DNA of 64,000 nt from Paraburkholderia fungorum (GTDB lineage: Bacteria > Pseudomonadota > Gammaproteobacteria > Burkholderiales > Burkholderiaceae): assembly GCF_900099835.1 (NCBI RefSeq), contig NZ_FNKP01000002.1, forward strand, positions 1,426,001-1,490,000. Direction: 5' to 3'. Shown here piece by piece: positions 18,408 through 27,245 of the stretch. Every line of letters begins with the position of its first letter. The first letter of the stretch is position 1. Below the pieces are notes generated by a model. It saw only the letters and a program-made list of their open reading frames with translations. It searched no databases and had not been told where the DNA came from. Both the position numbers and the translations under genes were made by a program.

Positions 18408-19026
18408 ATACATACGCGACGGTCAGGAGATCTATCGCCAGTCGTTCGCGACGATCCGCGCGGAGGCCGACCTGTCGCGCATTCCCGCCGACCTCGAAAA
18501 ACTCGCGGTGCGCGTGATCCACGCGTGCGGGATGGTCGACGTGATCGACGATCTGCAATTTTCCGCCGATGCCGGCACCGCAGGCCGCGTCGCCCTCGCT
18601 CAAGGCGCGCCGATTCTGTGCGACGCGGGCATGGTCGCGCAGGGCATCACGCGAGCCCGGCTGCCCGCGGGCAACGAAGTGATCTGCACGCTCACGCAGC
18701 CGGACGTCCCCGCGCTCGCCCGCGAACTCGGCAATACGCGCTCGGCTGCCGCGCTCGAATTGTGGCGTCCGCATCTGGCGGGCAGCGTCGTCGTGATCGG
18801 CAATGCGCCGACCGCGCTGTTTCATCTGCTCGACATGCTCGATGCCGGCGCGCCAAAACCCGCGCTGATCCTCGGGTTTCCGGTGGGTTTTATCGGCGCG
18901 GCCGAATCGAAGGCGATGCTCGCGCAAGACAGTCGCGGCGTGCCCTTCGTCGTCGTGAACGGCCGGCGCGGCGGTAGCGCGATGGCTGCCGCGGCCGTCA
19001 ATGCGCTCGCTACGGAGGTCGAATAA
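18400..19026 (+). CDS. cobH: Precorrin-8X methylmutase
   Basis: 208 residues, typical for CobH/CbiC. EIYRQSFATIRAEADL and RVIHACGMVDVIDDL near the N-terminus contain the conserved catalytic His. Motifs CDAGMVAQGI and GFPVGFIGAAESK are family signatures. The enzyme moves the methyl group from C11 to C12 to give hydrogenobyrinic acid. It overlaps cobG at its start and is followed directly by cobI. Confidence 0.95.
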   Translation: MLEYIRDGQEIYRQSFATIRAEADLSRIPADLEKLAVRVIHACGMVDVIDDLQFSADAGTAGRVALAQGAPILCDAGMVAQGITRARLPAGNEVICTLTQPDVPALARELGNTRSAAALELWRPHLAGSVVVIGNAPTALFHLLDMLDAGAPKPALILGFPVGFIGAAESKAMLAQDSRGVPFVVVNGRRGGSAMAAAAVNALATEVE

Positions 19027-19758
19027 ATGGCGGTGCAAGGACGTTTGCTCGGACTCGGCGTCGGCCCCGGCGACCCCGAACTCATCACGCTGAAGGCGCT
19101 GCGTTTGCTGAAAGCGGCACCCGTGGTCGCGTATTTCGTCGCCAAGGGGAAAAAGGGCAACGCGTTCAGCATCATCGAGGCGCATTTGCACGAGGCGCAG
19201 CAGCATCTGCCGCTGGTTTATCCGGTGACGACCGAGGCGCTCGAACCGCCGCTGTCGTATGAAGCGATCATTGCCGACTTCTACGATACCGCCGCAGGCG
19301 TCGTGTCCGCGCATCTCGACGCGGGCCGCGACGTGGCGGTGATCTGCGAAGGCGATCCGTTCTTCTACGGCTCGTACATGTACCTGCACGACCGGCTCGC
19401 GGCGCGCTACGACAGCGAAGTCGTGCCCGGCGTCTGCTCGATGCTCGGCGGTGCGGCGGTGCTCGGTGCGCCGCTGGTGTATCGCAACCAGAGCCTGTCG
19501 GTGTTGTCGGGCGTGCTGCCCGAGGAAGATTTGCGCCGCCGTCTCGCCGATGCCGACGCTGCCGTGATCATGAAACTCGGCCGCAATTTCGACAAGGTGC
19601 GGCGCGTGCTTGGCGAGCTTGGCCTCGCGAAACGTGCGCTTTACGTCGAACGCGCGACGATGGGCAATCAGCGCATCGTGCCGCTCGCGGACGTCGATCC
19701 GATGGCGTCGCCGTATTTTTCGCTGCTCGTCGTGCCGGGGGAAAAATGGCAAGGATGA
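19027..19758 (+). CDS. cobI: Precorrin-2 C20-methyltransferase
   Basis: 243 residues. [19 protein letters not shown] is the tetrapyrrole-methylase signature. [16 protein letters not shown] and [14 protein letters not shown] fit CobI/CbiL, which adds the C20 methyl to precorrin-2, the first committed corrin step. The ATG follows the cobH stop without a gap, and its own stop lies inside the 5' end of cobJ, so all four genes of this arm are translationally coupled. Confidence 0.95.
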   Translation: MAVQGRLLGLGVGPGDPELITLKALRLLKAAPVVAYFVAKGKKGNAFSIIEAHLHEAQQHLPLVYPVTTEALEPPLSYEAIIADFYDTAAGVVSAHLDAGRDVAVICEGDPFFYGSYMYLHDRLAARYDSEVVPGVCSMLGGAAVLGAPLVYRNQSLSVLSGVLPEEDLRRRLADADAAVIMKLGRNFDKVRRVLGELGLAKRALYVERATMGNQRIVPLADVDPMASPYFSLLVVPGEKWQG

Positions 19759-21653
19759 CGGCAGCGCCCGCGATCGTGATTCTCGGCGCGGGCGCGTTGG
19801 AGACTGCCCGGCGCATTCAGGCTTTGTATCGCGGACGTGGTGCGGGCGAAGGTGAACGACTCGCAGGCGAGGCTGATGTCGCGAGGACCGCAGGCGATGC
19901 GCACGCGAGTCATCTGGAAAACGCTGCAAATGCCAGCGGCTCTGCTGCTGCTTCGAACCCCGCGTCTGCGAGTCCCGCTGCTCCGCTGGCAAGCGCCGCT
20001 TGCCAGATCCACGCACTGCAAGGCCGCGTCGAGGCCGATGCCGGCTATACCGAACTCGGCGCGCATCTGTGCGAACTCTACGCACGCGGCACACCGATCG
20101 TCGCCTTGTGCGCAGCGGGCATCGTGATTCGCTGCCTCGCGCCGATGCTGTCGAACAAGGGCGTCGAGCCGCCAGTGCTCGCCGTCGCCGAAGACGGCAG
20201 CGCGGTCGTGCCGTTGCTCGGCGGACTCGCCGGCGTCAACGTGATGGCGCGCGAAATCGCCGCTGCTCTGGCCGTGGCGCCCGCCATCACGACTAGCGGC
20301 GAACTGCGCTTCGGCACCTGCGTGCTCAATCCGCCCGAAGGTTATGCACTCGCCGATATCGGGCAAGGCAAGCGCTTCGTGTCGGATCTGCTGGCGGGCG
20401 AGAGCACGCGCATCGAAGGCGACGCGCCCTGGCTCGACGACGCGCGGCTGCCGCGCTCGGAAAACGCCCGCCTCGCGATTCGCGTGACGCCGCGTGTATG
20501 GGACGGGCGTGAAGATGACCTGGTGATTCATCCGCGCAGTGTGGTTGCTGCGGTGACGGGGTTTGCAGATGCCGCTGACCGCATCGCTGCCCGCGTCCGC
20601 GATTCGCTCGATGCACACCGTCTCGCGCCGCTATCGCTCGCAGCCCTGCTGACTTCGCTGGAACACGCGTCGAACCCCGCGCTCGCTGAAGCCGCCGCGC
20701 TGCTCGACGTGCCGTTGCGCTTCACGCAGACTCGCGCTGAAGACAACGCAACGCCCGCCAGCCTGCTGCAAGCAGCCCTGCGCGTGCCGTACGAAACGCT
20801 GGACGACGACGCAGCGACAGGCATCGCGCTTGCCCTCACGCCGCTCGCGATCGATCCGCACACGATTGGCCGCGCACGAGGCCGCCTGACCGTGATCGGT
20901 CTCGGCCCCGGCAGCGCCGATCTGATGGTCCCCGCGGCCCGCGCCGCGCTCGACGAAGCCACCGACATCCTCGGCTACGACACCTACGTGAAAATGGCCG
21001 GCCCGTTGCGCGCGAGCCAGCGGGTGCACGGCACCGACAATCGCGAGGAAATGCAGCGCGCGCGGCACGCGTTCGATCTGGCGAGCGAAGGACGTTCGGT
21101 GGTGATGGTGTCGTCGGGCGATCCAGGCGTGTTCGCGATGGCCGCAGCGGTGCTCGAAGCGCTCGACGAGGACGCGTCGCAAGCGTCGCAACACCCCGCC
21201 TGGTCGGCGGTCGAACTGAAGATCCTGCCGGGTGTGTCGGCGGCCATGGCGGCGGCGGCCCAGGCAGGCGCACCGCTCGGCCACGACTTCTGCATGCTGT
21301 CGCTGTCCGACAACCTGAAGCCGTGGTCGATCATCGAAAGACGTCTGCGGCACGCGGCCGATGCCGATCTGGTGATGGCCTTCTACAACCCGATTTCGCG
21401 CGCGCGTCCGTGGCAACTGGATAAAGCGCTGGATATCGTGCGGGAATATCGCTCCGCGCAAACGGTGGTGGTGCTCGGGCGCGACGTGGGCCGCCCCGGC
21501 GGCACGCGGCGCACGCTGACGCTCGGCGAGCTGCGGTCGTCCGACGTAGATATGCGGACAATGGTGATCGTCGGATCGTCGACGACGCGGCGGTTCGGCA
21601 AAGGCAAGCTCGACGGTGACGAGTGGGTGTACACGCCGCGCTGGTACAAGTGA
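19746..21653 (+). CDS. cobJ: CbiG-CobJ fusion: lactone-opening domain plus precorrin-3B C17-methyltransferase
   Basis: 635 residues from ATG at 19746; an in-frame ATG at 19755 would give an ATGA overlap with cobI. Residues of about 10-375 are CbiG-like ([34 protein letters not shown], then the C-terminal CbiG part with [12 protein letters not shown]). Residues of about 378-635 are CobJ/CbiH ([51 protein letters not shown]). The fused enzyme should carry out ring contraction with C17 methylation. An Ala/Ser-rich stretch at residues of about 27-80 looks like an insertion inside the CbiG N-domain. Confidence 0.93.
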   Translation: MARMTAAPAIVILGAGALETARRIQALYRGRGAGEGERLAGEADVARTAGDAHASHLENAANASGSAAASNPASASPAAPLASAACQIHALQGRVEADAGYTELGAHLCELYARGTPIVALCAAGIVIRCLAPMLSNKGVEPPVLAVAEDGSAVVPLLGGLAGVNVMAREIAAALAVAPAITTSGELRFGTCVLNPPEGYALADIGQGKRFVSDLLAGESTRIEGDAPWLDDARLPRSENARLAIRVTPRVWDGREDDLVIHPRSVVAAVTGFADAADRIAARVRDSLDAHRLAPLSLAALLTSLEHASNPALAEAAALLDVPLRFTQTRAEDNATPASLLQAALRVPYETLDDDAATGIALALTPLAIDPHTIGRARGRLTVIGLGPGSADLMVPAARAALDEATDILGYDTYVKMAGPLRASQRVHGTDNREEMQRARHAFDLASEGRSVVMVSSGDPGVFAMAAAVLEALDEDASQASQHPAWSAVELKILPGVSAAMAAAAQAGAPLGHDFCMLSLSDNLKPWSIIERRLRHAADADLVMAFYNPISRARPWQLDKALDIVREYRSAQTVVVLGRDVGRPGGTRRTLTLGELRSSDVDMRTMVIVGSSTTRRFGKGKLDGDEWVYTPRWYK

Positions 21654-21711
21654 AAGCCTGAGCCGACGCAGGTCGGCTCAGGCCCGACGCAAGCGCATCA
21701 AGCCTGACGAC

Positions 21712-24336
21712 TCAAGCCGCCACCTTCAGATCCTCGATTGCCCGCTGCCTTACCCCGAGGTCGTCCCACAGTTCCGGGTGGCAGGTGAACACCAGGATCT
21801 GGTGCCGCGTCGCCGCGTCGATCAGCGCGCGCTTGATCGCATCGCGACGCGCGGCATCGGTATGCACGGCGGCGTCGTCGAGCATCAGCAAGGTCGGCCT
21901 GCCCGACGCCTTCAAGAGGTCCGCATACGCCAGCCGCGTCAGAATGCCAAGCTGCTCGCGCGTGCCGAAACTCAGCGCGTCGAGCGTGTCGGCGCGGCCA
22001 TGGCGATCCAGCGTCGCGGGACTCAGATCGTCGCCGAGCGCAATGCTCGACTGCGGGAAAATCCGCTTCAGATAATCCCCAAGCCGCTCGGTCAACGGCG
22101 CGCGCAATTGCGCGACCGCCGCGTCGCGCTCGTCGACCAGCACTTCGTCCAGCAGACTCAACGCGCCCGCGCGCAGGCTCAGTTCGTCCTTGCGACGCGT
22201 GGCCTGCTCGACCTGAGCCTCCAGCGCCGCGAGCCGTTCACCGAGGCCCGACGCGCCGACCGTCTCCAGTTGACTGCGCAACTGCGCGATCCGCACCTGC
22301 CGTTCGTGCTGCTCGCCGCGCGCCAGTTCCGCCGACGCGCGATAGCGTTTCGCCTCGGCCGCCGGATCGTCGAGACGCACCGCTTCCAGTTCGCGCTCGC
22401 GTCCTTCGCGCTGCTTGCGCAACGCGTCGACCTGCACCCGCTGCTCGACGATTTTCGTCTGCCATTGCGTGCGGTTGCTGCGATACGCGGCGTCGCTCAA
22501 TTGCGCTTCCTTGCGCTGCAATTGAGCGGCGAGCGAGTCGGCGGTGGCGATGCCGGTCGAGCGTTTTTCCGCCGCCTGCGCGAGCACCTTGCGGGCGGCC
22601 TCCAATGCGTCGCGCGCGATCTCCGCGTTGCGCCGCGCTTCGTCGAGCGGCAATGCGGCGGACACATCGGGCAAACCCGCGAGCCGTTCATTCGACGCCT
22701 GCAAGCGAGCCGCCGCCGACGCGAGCGCCGCACGCAAAGCCTCGATGCCCTGCGGCGCATGCACGTCGAGAATCTTCGCCTGGCTTTTCTGCTGCGCAAT
22801 CGACGCTTTCCACTTCTCGTGACGCGCCTGCGCGTCGCTGACCGATGTCACGCCGAGCGCCTGCAACAACTGCGCATGCGCAGCTTCGAGCGACGCCAGT
22901 TCGGACAATTGCGCGGACAGATCGGAGACGCCCGGAATCACGCGCAATTCGCCGAGTTCGCCGAGCTGGATCAGCTTTTCTTCGTCGACACGCAGCGTGC
23001 CGCGGCCAATGGTTTGCGCGCCGTTGATCGTCAACGAGCCGTTCAGGCTGTATTCGATGCGCGTCATCGCCGCTTCGGTGCGCGCGCGCAACACGGTCAA
23101 CTCGCCGTCGAGCGCAGCGAGCCGCTTCAGTTTCGCCTCGTCGATTTCAAGCGATGCCGCTTCGCGCGTCGCCTCCAGCACGGCTTCGTTCGCTTTGTCC
23201 GCCGCAGCAATCGACGCTTCCAGCCGCTCGCTCTCGGTGCGATAAAAACCGCTCTGGCTGCGCAGATCGGCGGCCGTCACCGCCGCGTTCGCGAGTTCGA
23301 GCGCGCGGTTGGCCTCCGCGGATGCCTGGTCGAATTGCGCCGCGCCGCTCGCCGCCTGCGCGTGTTCGGTCTGCGCTGCGGCTACTTCGGCCCGCGCCTG
23401 ATCGAGTTGCAGACGTTCGCGCGCAACTGCAGTTTCGAGTTCGACCGCGCCCTGCTCCTGTTGCAACGACAACGCCAGTTCGGCCTCGCTCACCTGCAAC
23501 GACTGCGCGAGCCCCTGCACACTGCGTTCGAGTTCGGCGGCTGCGTCGGCGCGTTGCTGCGCCAGCACGGCCTTCTGTTCGTGAAGCTCCCACGGACGCT
23601 TGCGCTGCGTATCGTCGAACGCTTCCTGCAACGACGCGAGCCGCGCGATGTTCTCGTCGAACTGCTGACGCTGCTGCTCAAGCCCGTTGCGATCGTCGAT
23701 CAGCCGGGTGAGCGTCGCTTCGGCTTCGGCCAGCGGGCCGGTCGCCTTCTGCGTGCGCGCCGTCAGCAGTTGACGCAACTCGCGCTGCACGACGGCGATC
23801 AACGCATCCTCGCCCGCCGATTCGCTGCTGCCCGACAACTGCGACAACGCATCGCGCAGATATTGCGCCGCGTGTCCGGTGGAATCGCGCACTTCCTGCG
23901 TGCCGCCCTGCTGCACCCACAGCAAACCCGGCACGCCCGCGTTTTCGGCCTTCAACGGCCCGCGCGCCGCCCGCGAGAAACCCAGCAACGCGGCGAGCTT
24001 GTCCTCGGCTTCGTCTTCGCCGAACACCGCCTGACCGATCCGCAATTCGCAGCGCTGACGCGTGACGAACTGCTTCGACAGCCTGCACGCCGCGCCATCC
24101 AGATTGAAGCTGACTTCGACCGACGGCTGACCGCTCGCTTTGCCCCAAGGCAGCAGATCCTTCAGATGCGAGGCTTTGTAGCGTTCGAGAAACACCGCGC
24201 GTATGGCTTCGGCAATCGTGCTCTTGCCCGCTTCGTTCGGACCGGTGAAAAGATTCAGCCCCGGCTGCAGATCGTCGATGACGATCCGTCCAGTGAACTG
24301 CTTGAACTCCTGAATCGCGATACTTTCCAGCTTCAT
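21712..24336 (-). CDS. SMC/Rad50-like ATPase, YhaN/SbcC type
   Basis: 874 residues. The N-terminus MKLESIAIQEFKQF leads into Walker A GPNEAGKST (residues 32-40). A long region of about 180-750 is full of Ala/Glu/Arg heptads, consistent with coiled-coil arms. The Walker B-like LLMLDDAAVHTD and the FTCHPELWDDL segment near the C-terminus close the ATPase head. The protein resembles bacterial YhaN more than full-size SbcC. With the phosphoesterase gene ten bases upstream it should form an SbcCD/Mre11-Rad50-like nuclease that processes DNA ends or hairpins. It is the second gene of a two-gene operon. Confidence 0.85.
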   Translation of the reverse strand: MKLESIAIQEFKQFTGRIVIDDLQPGLNLFTGPNEAGKSTIAEAIRAVFLERYKASHLKDLLPWGKASGQPSVEVSFNLDGAACRLSKQFVTRQRCELRIGQAVFGEDEAEDKLAALLGFSRAARGPLKAENAGVPGLLWVQQGGTQEVRDSTGHAAQYLRDALSQLSGSSESAGEDALIAVVQRELRQLLTARTQKATGPLAEAEATLTRLIDDRNGLEQQRQQFDENIARLASLQEAFDDTQRKRPWELHEQKAVLAQQRADAAAELERSVQGLAQSLQVSEAELALSLQQEQGAVELETAVARERLQLDQARAEVAAAQTEHAQAASGAAQFDQASAEANRALELANAAVTAADLRSQSGFYRTESERLEASIAAADKANEAVLEATREAASLEIDEAKLKRLAALDGELTVLRARTEAAMTRIEYSLNGSLTINGAQTIGRGTLRVDEEKLIQLGELGELRVIPGVSDLSAQLSELASLEAAHAQLLQALGVTSVSDAQARHEKWKASIAQQKSQAKILDVHAPQGIEALRAALASAAARLQASNERLAGLPDVSAALPLDEARRNAEIARDALEAARKVLAQAAEKRSTGIATADSLAAQLQRKEAQLSDAAYRSNRTQWQTKIVEQRVQVDALRKQREGRERELEAVRLDDPAAEAKRYRASAELARGEQHERQVRIAQLRSQLETVGASGLGERLAALEAQVEQATRRKDELSLRAGALSLLDEVLVDERDAAVAQLRAPLTERLGDYLKRIFPQSSIALGDDLSPATLDRHGRADTLDALSFGTREQLGILTRLAYADLLKASGRPTLLMLDDAAVHTDAARRDAIKRALIDAATRHQILVFTCHPELWDDLGVRQRAIEDLKVAA

Positions 24337-24346
24337 TCAAACCTCT

Positions 24347-25495
24347 TCATGCGGATGCGGACGTGGAGCCGCGCGGCAATTCACGTTGAAAACGCGCCAG
24401 AAGCAACAACGCCTCGGCCGCGCGCCGGACCTGCTGCGGATCGGACTGCGGGTCTTCCTGCAGCCCGCGCAGACGCGCCACCACTTTCGCCAGATAACCG
24501 CTTTGCGCGCCGAGTTCGGCGAGGTCGGCGGCGGTGGGCAGCACTTGCAGGCCGCTCAGATCGACCCGCAGCGCCCGCACGCGTGCACGGGCTTCTTCGA
24601 CCGCAACGTGGATCGCTTCGGCGTCCGCCAATGCGGTCGTGCCGCTCACACTCACACGCAGCACGTCGTGGCTGCCCAACGCGGCGAGGCGCGCTTTCAG
24701 CGCATCGACATCGGTCGACACGGAGATCGTTTCATCCCATCTGTGCCATTGATATTGGCCGACCCGCACCGCTTCGACCTGCGGCACGGCGCCCGGCTCG
24801 CTCAGCGTGACGTCGAGCATGAAGCCCGGGTCGTTCGCGCGGAAACGGTCCTGCTCGTGCGTGCCCGCGTACCACGTGCGTTCGTCGACGCGAAAATGGC
24901 CGTGCCAGTCGCCCAACGCGAGATAGTCAAGACGCGCGCTTTGCGCACGCGTCGGCGCAATCGGATTCGACGAGTCGATCCCTTCCTGCAGAATGCCGCT
25001 GACGCTGCCGTGCGCCAGCCCGATGCGGTGATAGCCGGCCGGCGTTTCGGTGGTGTCGAAGAAGCCGGTGGTGTCGTCGTAGGTGATGCGTTGCGTGAGC
25101 GGCGCGCACAGCAGCGCGCAACGGCTTTCTTCCAGCAGAACGACGCCGGGTTCGAGCGCGAGTCGCACATTCGGCGTCACGCAATTGAGACGCTGCGCGC
25201 GAGTCCAGACGCTCTCGACGAGCGCCGCGTCGTGATTACCCGGCAGCATGATCCACGGCCCGGAAAACGCCTGCAACGCACCGAACAGACGGCGGATCAC
25301 GGTGTCGGAAACCGTTTGCAGATCGAATACGTCGCCCGCGACCAGCACGGCGTCGACCTTGCGCGCGGCCGCTTCTTCGGCGATACGGCGCACCGTGTCG
25401 AAACGCGCCTGCGCGAGATGGGCGGCTTCATCCGGCTCGAACTGGCCGAATTGCGTGCCGATCTGCCAGTCTGCGGTGTGCAGAAACCTGATCAC
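24347..25495 (-). CDS. Calcineurin-type DNA-repair exonuclease, YhaO/SbcD type
   Basis: 382 residues from the GTG at 25495, which has GGAGG upstream; the long open frame beyond is not used. Metallophosphoesterase motifs are in order: LHTADWQIG (motif I), VLVAGDVFDLQ (II), MLPGNHDAAL (III), GLAHGSVSG (IV) and ALGDWHGHF (V). Together they bind two metal ions, usually manganese. It is probably the nuclease subunit for the SMC-like ATPase that follows ten bases later. It is transcribed divergently from the DUF445 gene across a region with an 11-bp tandem repeat. Confidence 0.88.
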   Translation of the reverse strand: MIRFLHTADWQIGTQFGQFEPDEAAHLAQARFDTVRRIAEEAAARKVDAVLVAGDVFDLQTVSDTVIRRLFGALQAFSGPWIMLPGNHDAALVESVWTRAQRLNCVTPNVRLALEPGVVLLEESRCALLCAPLTQRITYDDTTGFFDTTETPAGYHRIGLAHGSVSGILQEGIDSSNPIAPTRAQSARLDYLALGDWHGHFRVDERTWYAGTHEQDRFRANDPGFMLDVTLSEPGAVPQVEAVRVGQYQWHRWDETISVSTDVDALKARLAALGSHDVLRVSVSGTTALADAEAIHVAVEEARARVRALRVDLSGLQVLPTAADLAELGAQSGYLAKVVARLRGLQEDPQSDPQQVRRAAEALLLLARFQRELPRGSTSASA

Positions 25496-25628
25496 TGTGC
25501 CTCCAGTCTGTTCAATTGCATCGTTGCTTCCTGCATCGGGGGAACTGCATGGCGCATGCGGCCTCACAGTCTGACCGTGGATGTTACCGTGCTCACGCGG
25601 CAAAGATAGTCCCGTTATGGTCGCCATA

Positions 25629-25672
25629 CAGGCACAACCCAGGCCCGACCCAGGCACAACCCAGACACGACC
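25629..25672. repeat. Four tandem 11-bp repeats in a divergent intergenic region
   Basis: Units CAGGCACAACC, CAGGCCCGACC, CAGGCACAACC and CAGACACGACC follow one another without spacers, and a fifth partial unit begins at 25673. They lie between the divergent phosphoesterase (start 25495) and DUF445 (start 25780) genes. They could be a regulatory array or a small variable-number repeat. Confidence 0.75.
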
Positions 25673-25779
25673 CAGGGCGCGAGGCCACGCCAGCGGCGCT
25701 ACACTCGCGTTTGCTGGCCGTGCGCCGAGCGACGCGCAACGATTCCCGCGATCCAACCGGTCGCCCCAACCCGCCGCCG

Positions 25780-27063
25780 ATGAACAAGACACTCGAACTG
25801 AAGAAGGCCAAGCGCACGCCGTTACTGCTGCTGCTCGCGGCCGCATGCATTTTCGTCGTGACCGCGTTCATGCCGCGCGGCTTCTGGGTGGACGGCATCA
25901 AGGCGGTCGCCGAGGCGGCGATGGTCGGCGCGCTGGCCGACTGGTTCGCGGTGGCGGCGCTGTTCCGGCGCGTGCCGATCCCGCTCGTCTCCGCGCACAC
26001 GGCGATCATCCCGAAGAACAAGCACAAGATCGCCGACAACCTCGCGGTGTTCGTGCAGGACAAATTTCTCGACGTGCCGTCGCTGGTCGGGCTGATCCAG
26101 AAACACGATCCGGCGCAAAGCATCACGAAGTGGCTGAGCGAACCGGCCAACACCGCACGCCTGGGCGACTACGTCGTCAGGCTGACCGGCGGCATTCTCG
26201 AATTGACCGACGACGTGCGCATCCAGGTTTTCATCAAAGACGCATTGCGCGACGTGCTCGGCAAGGTGGATCTGTCGCAATCGATGGGCGCGATTCTCGA
26301 CACGCTGACCCGCGACGGCCGTCATCAGGAATTGCTCGACGCCGGCATCGAACAGGTCGTCGCGCTGCTGCGCGAAGCGCCGGCGCGCGAGTTCATCGCC
26401 GAACGTATCGTCGACTGGGTGAAAAGCGAATATCCGAAGATGGAGAAGATCCTGCCGTCCGCGTGGCTCGGAGAAAAAGGCGCGGAAGCCATCGCGAATG
26501 CGGTTAACCGGATGCTCGAACAGATCAGCGAGAACCCGACGCATCAGCTCCGGCAGAAATTCGACGAGGCGGCGCAAAAGCTGATCGTCAAGCTCAAGAC
26601 CGATCCCGCATTCCTGCAACAGGGCGAGGAACTGAAGCGCTATCTCGTCGAAGGCGACGCGTTCAGCGCCTATGTGAAGGACATGTGGGGCGAATTGCGC
26701 GGGTGGCTCAAGCGTGACCTGCAAAGCGCCGATTCGGCGCTGCATGCACGTGTGATGGCGATGGGCCAGTGGGTCGGCCGCGAACTCGCGAACGACGCGG
26801 CGCTGCGTCAGTCGCTGAACGACCATCTCGAAGACGCGGCGCGCGCAATGGCGCCGGACTTTGCCCAATTCCTCACGCGGCATATCAGTGATACGGTGAA
26901 GAACTGGGACTCGCGTGAGATGTCGCGGCAGATCGAACTGAACATTGGTAAGGATCTGCAGTACATCCGCATCAACGGGACGATTGTCGGCGGATTTATC
27001 GGGCTGCTGCTGTATGCCAGCTCGCAACTGTTCGAGTTGTTGCGCCTGCACATCGGCTCATAA
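25780..27063 (+). CDS. DUF445-family membrane protein
   Basis: 427 residues from ATG at 25780. One hydrophobic helix near the N-terminus (RTPLLLLLAAACIFVVTAFM) is followed by the family signature AVAEAAMVGALADWFAVAALFRR and PLVSAHTAIIPKNKHKIADNL. A long helical soluble region follows, and a second helix closes the protein (TIVGGFIGLLLYASSQLFELL). DUF445 proteins have no firmly assigned function; the topology suggests an inner-membrane protein with a large soluble middle domain. It stands alone, 182 bases before the AI-2E transporter gene, and may share a transcript with it. Confidence 0.85.
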   Translation: MNKTLELKKAKRTPLLLLLAAACIFVVTAFMPRGFWVDGIKAVAEAAMVGALADWFAVAALFRRVPIPLVSAHTAIIPKNKHKIADNLAVFVQDKFLDVPSLVGLIQKHDPAQSITKWLSEPANTARLGDYVVRLTGGILELTDDVRIQVFIKDALRDVLGKVDLSQSMGAILDTLTRDGRHQELLDAGIEQVVALLREAPAREFIAERIVDWVKSEYPKMEKILPSAWLGEKGAEAIANAVNRMLEQISENPTHQLRQKFDEAAQKLIVKLKTDPAFLQQGEELKRYLVEGDAFSAYVKDMWGELRGWLKRDLQSADSALHARVMAMGQWVGRELANDAALRQSLNDHLEDAARAMAPDFAQFLTRHISDTVKNWDSREMSRQIELNIGKDLQYIRINGTIVGGFIGLLLYASSQLFELLRLHIGS

Positions 27064-27245
27064 GCCGGTGGAGCATCCCGCTAACAAGCGAGCTTCCGTA
27101 AGGCCGCGCATCAGCTTCGCATCAGCCAAAGCGCCTACAATTCGGGCATAGGTTTTGCTGAGGCGCTCTTGCCCGGACGACACCGTTGCATCCGCGTGCG
27201 GTTTGCATAAAGAACGACAGCGCTCCTCATTCGAAAAGTGTGTTC

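Noticed and set aside
21616..24810. 1064-residue plus-strand open frame
   Set aside because: Antisense to the YhaN-like and YhaO-like genes, which have clear Walker and phosphoesterase motifs.
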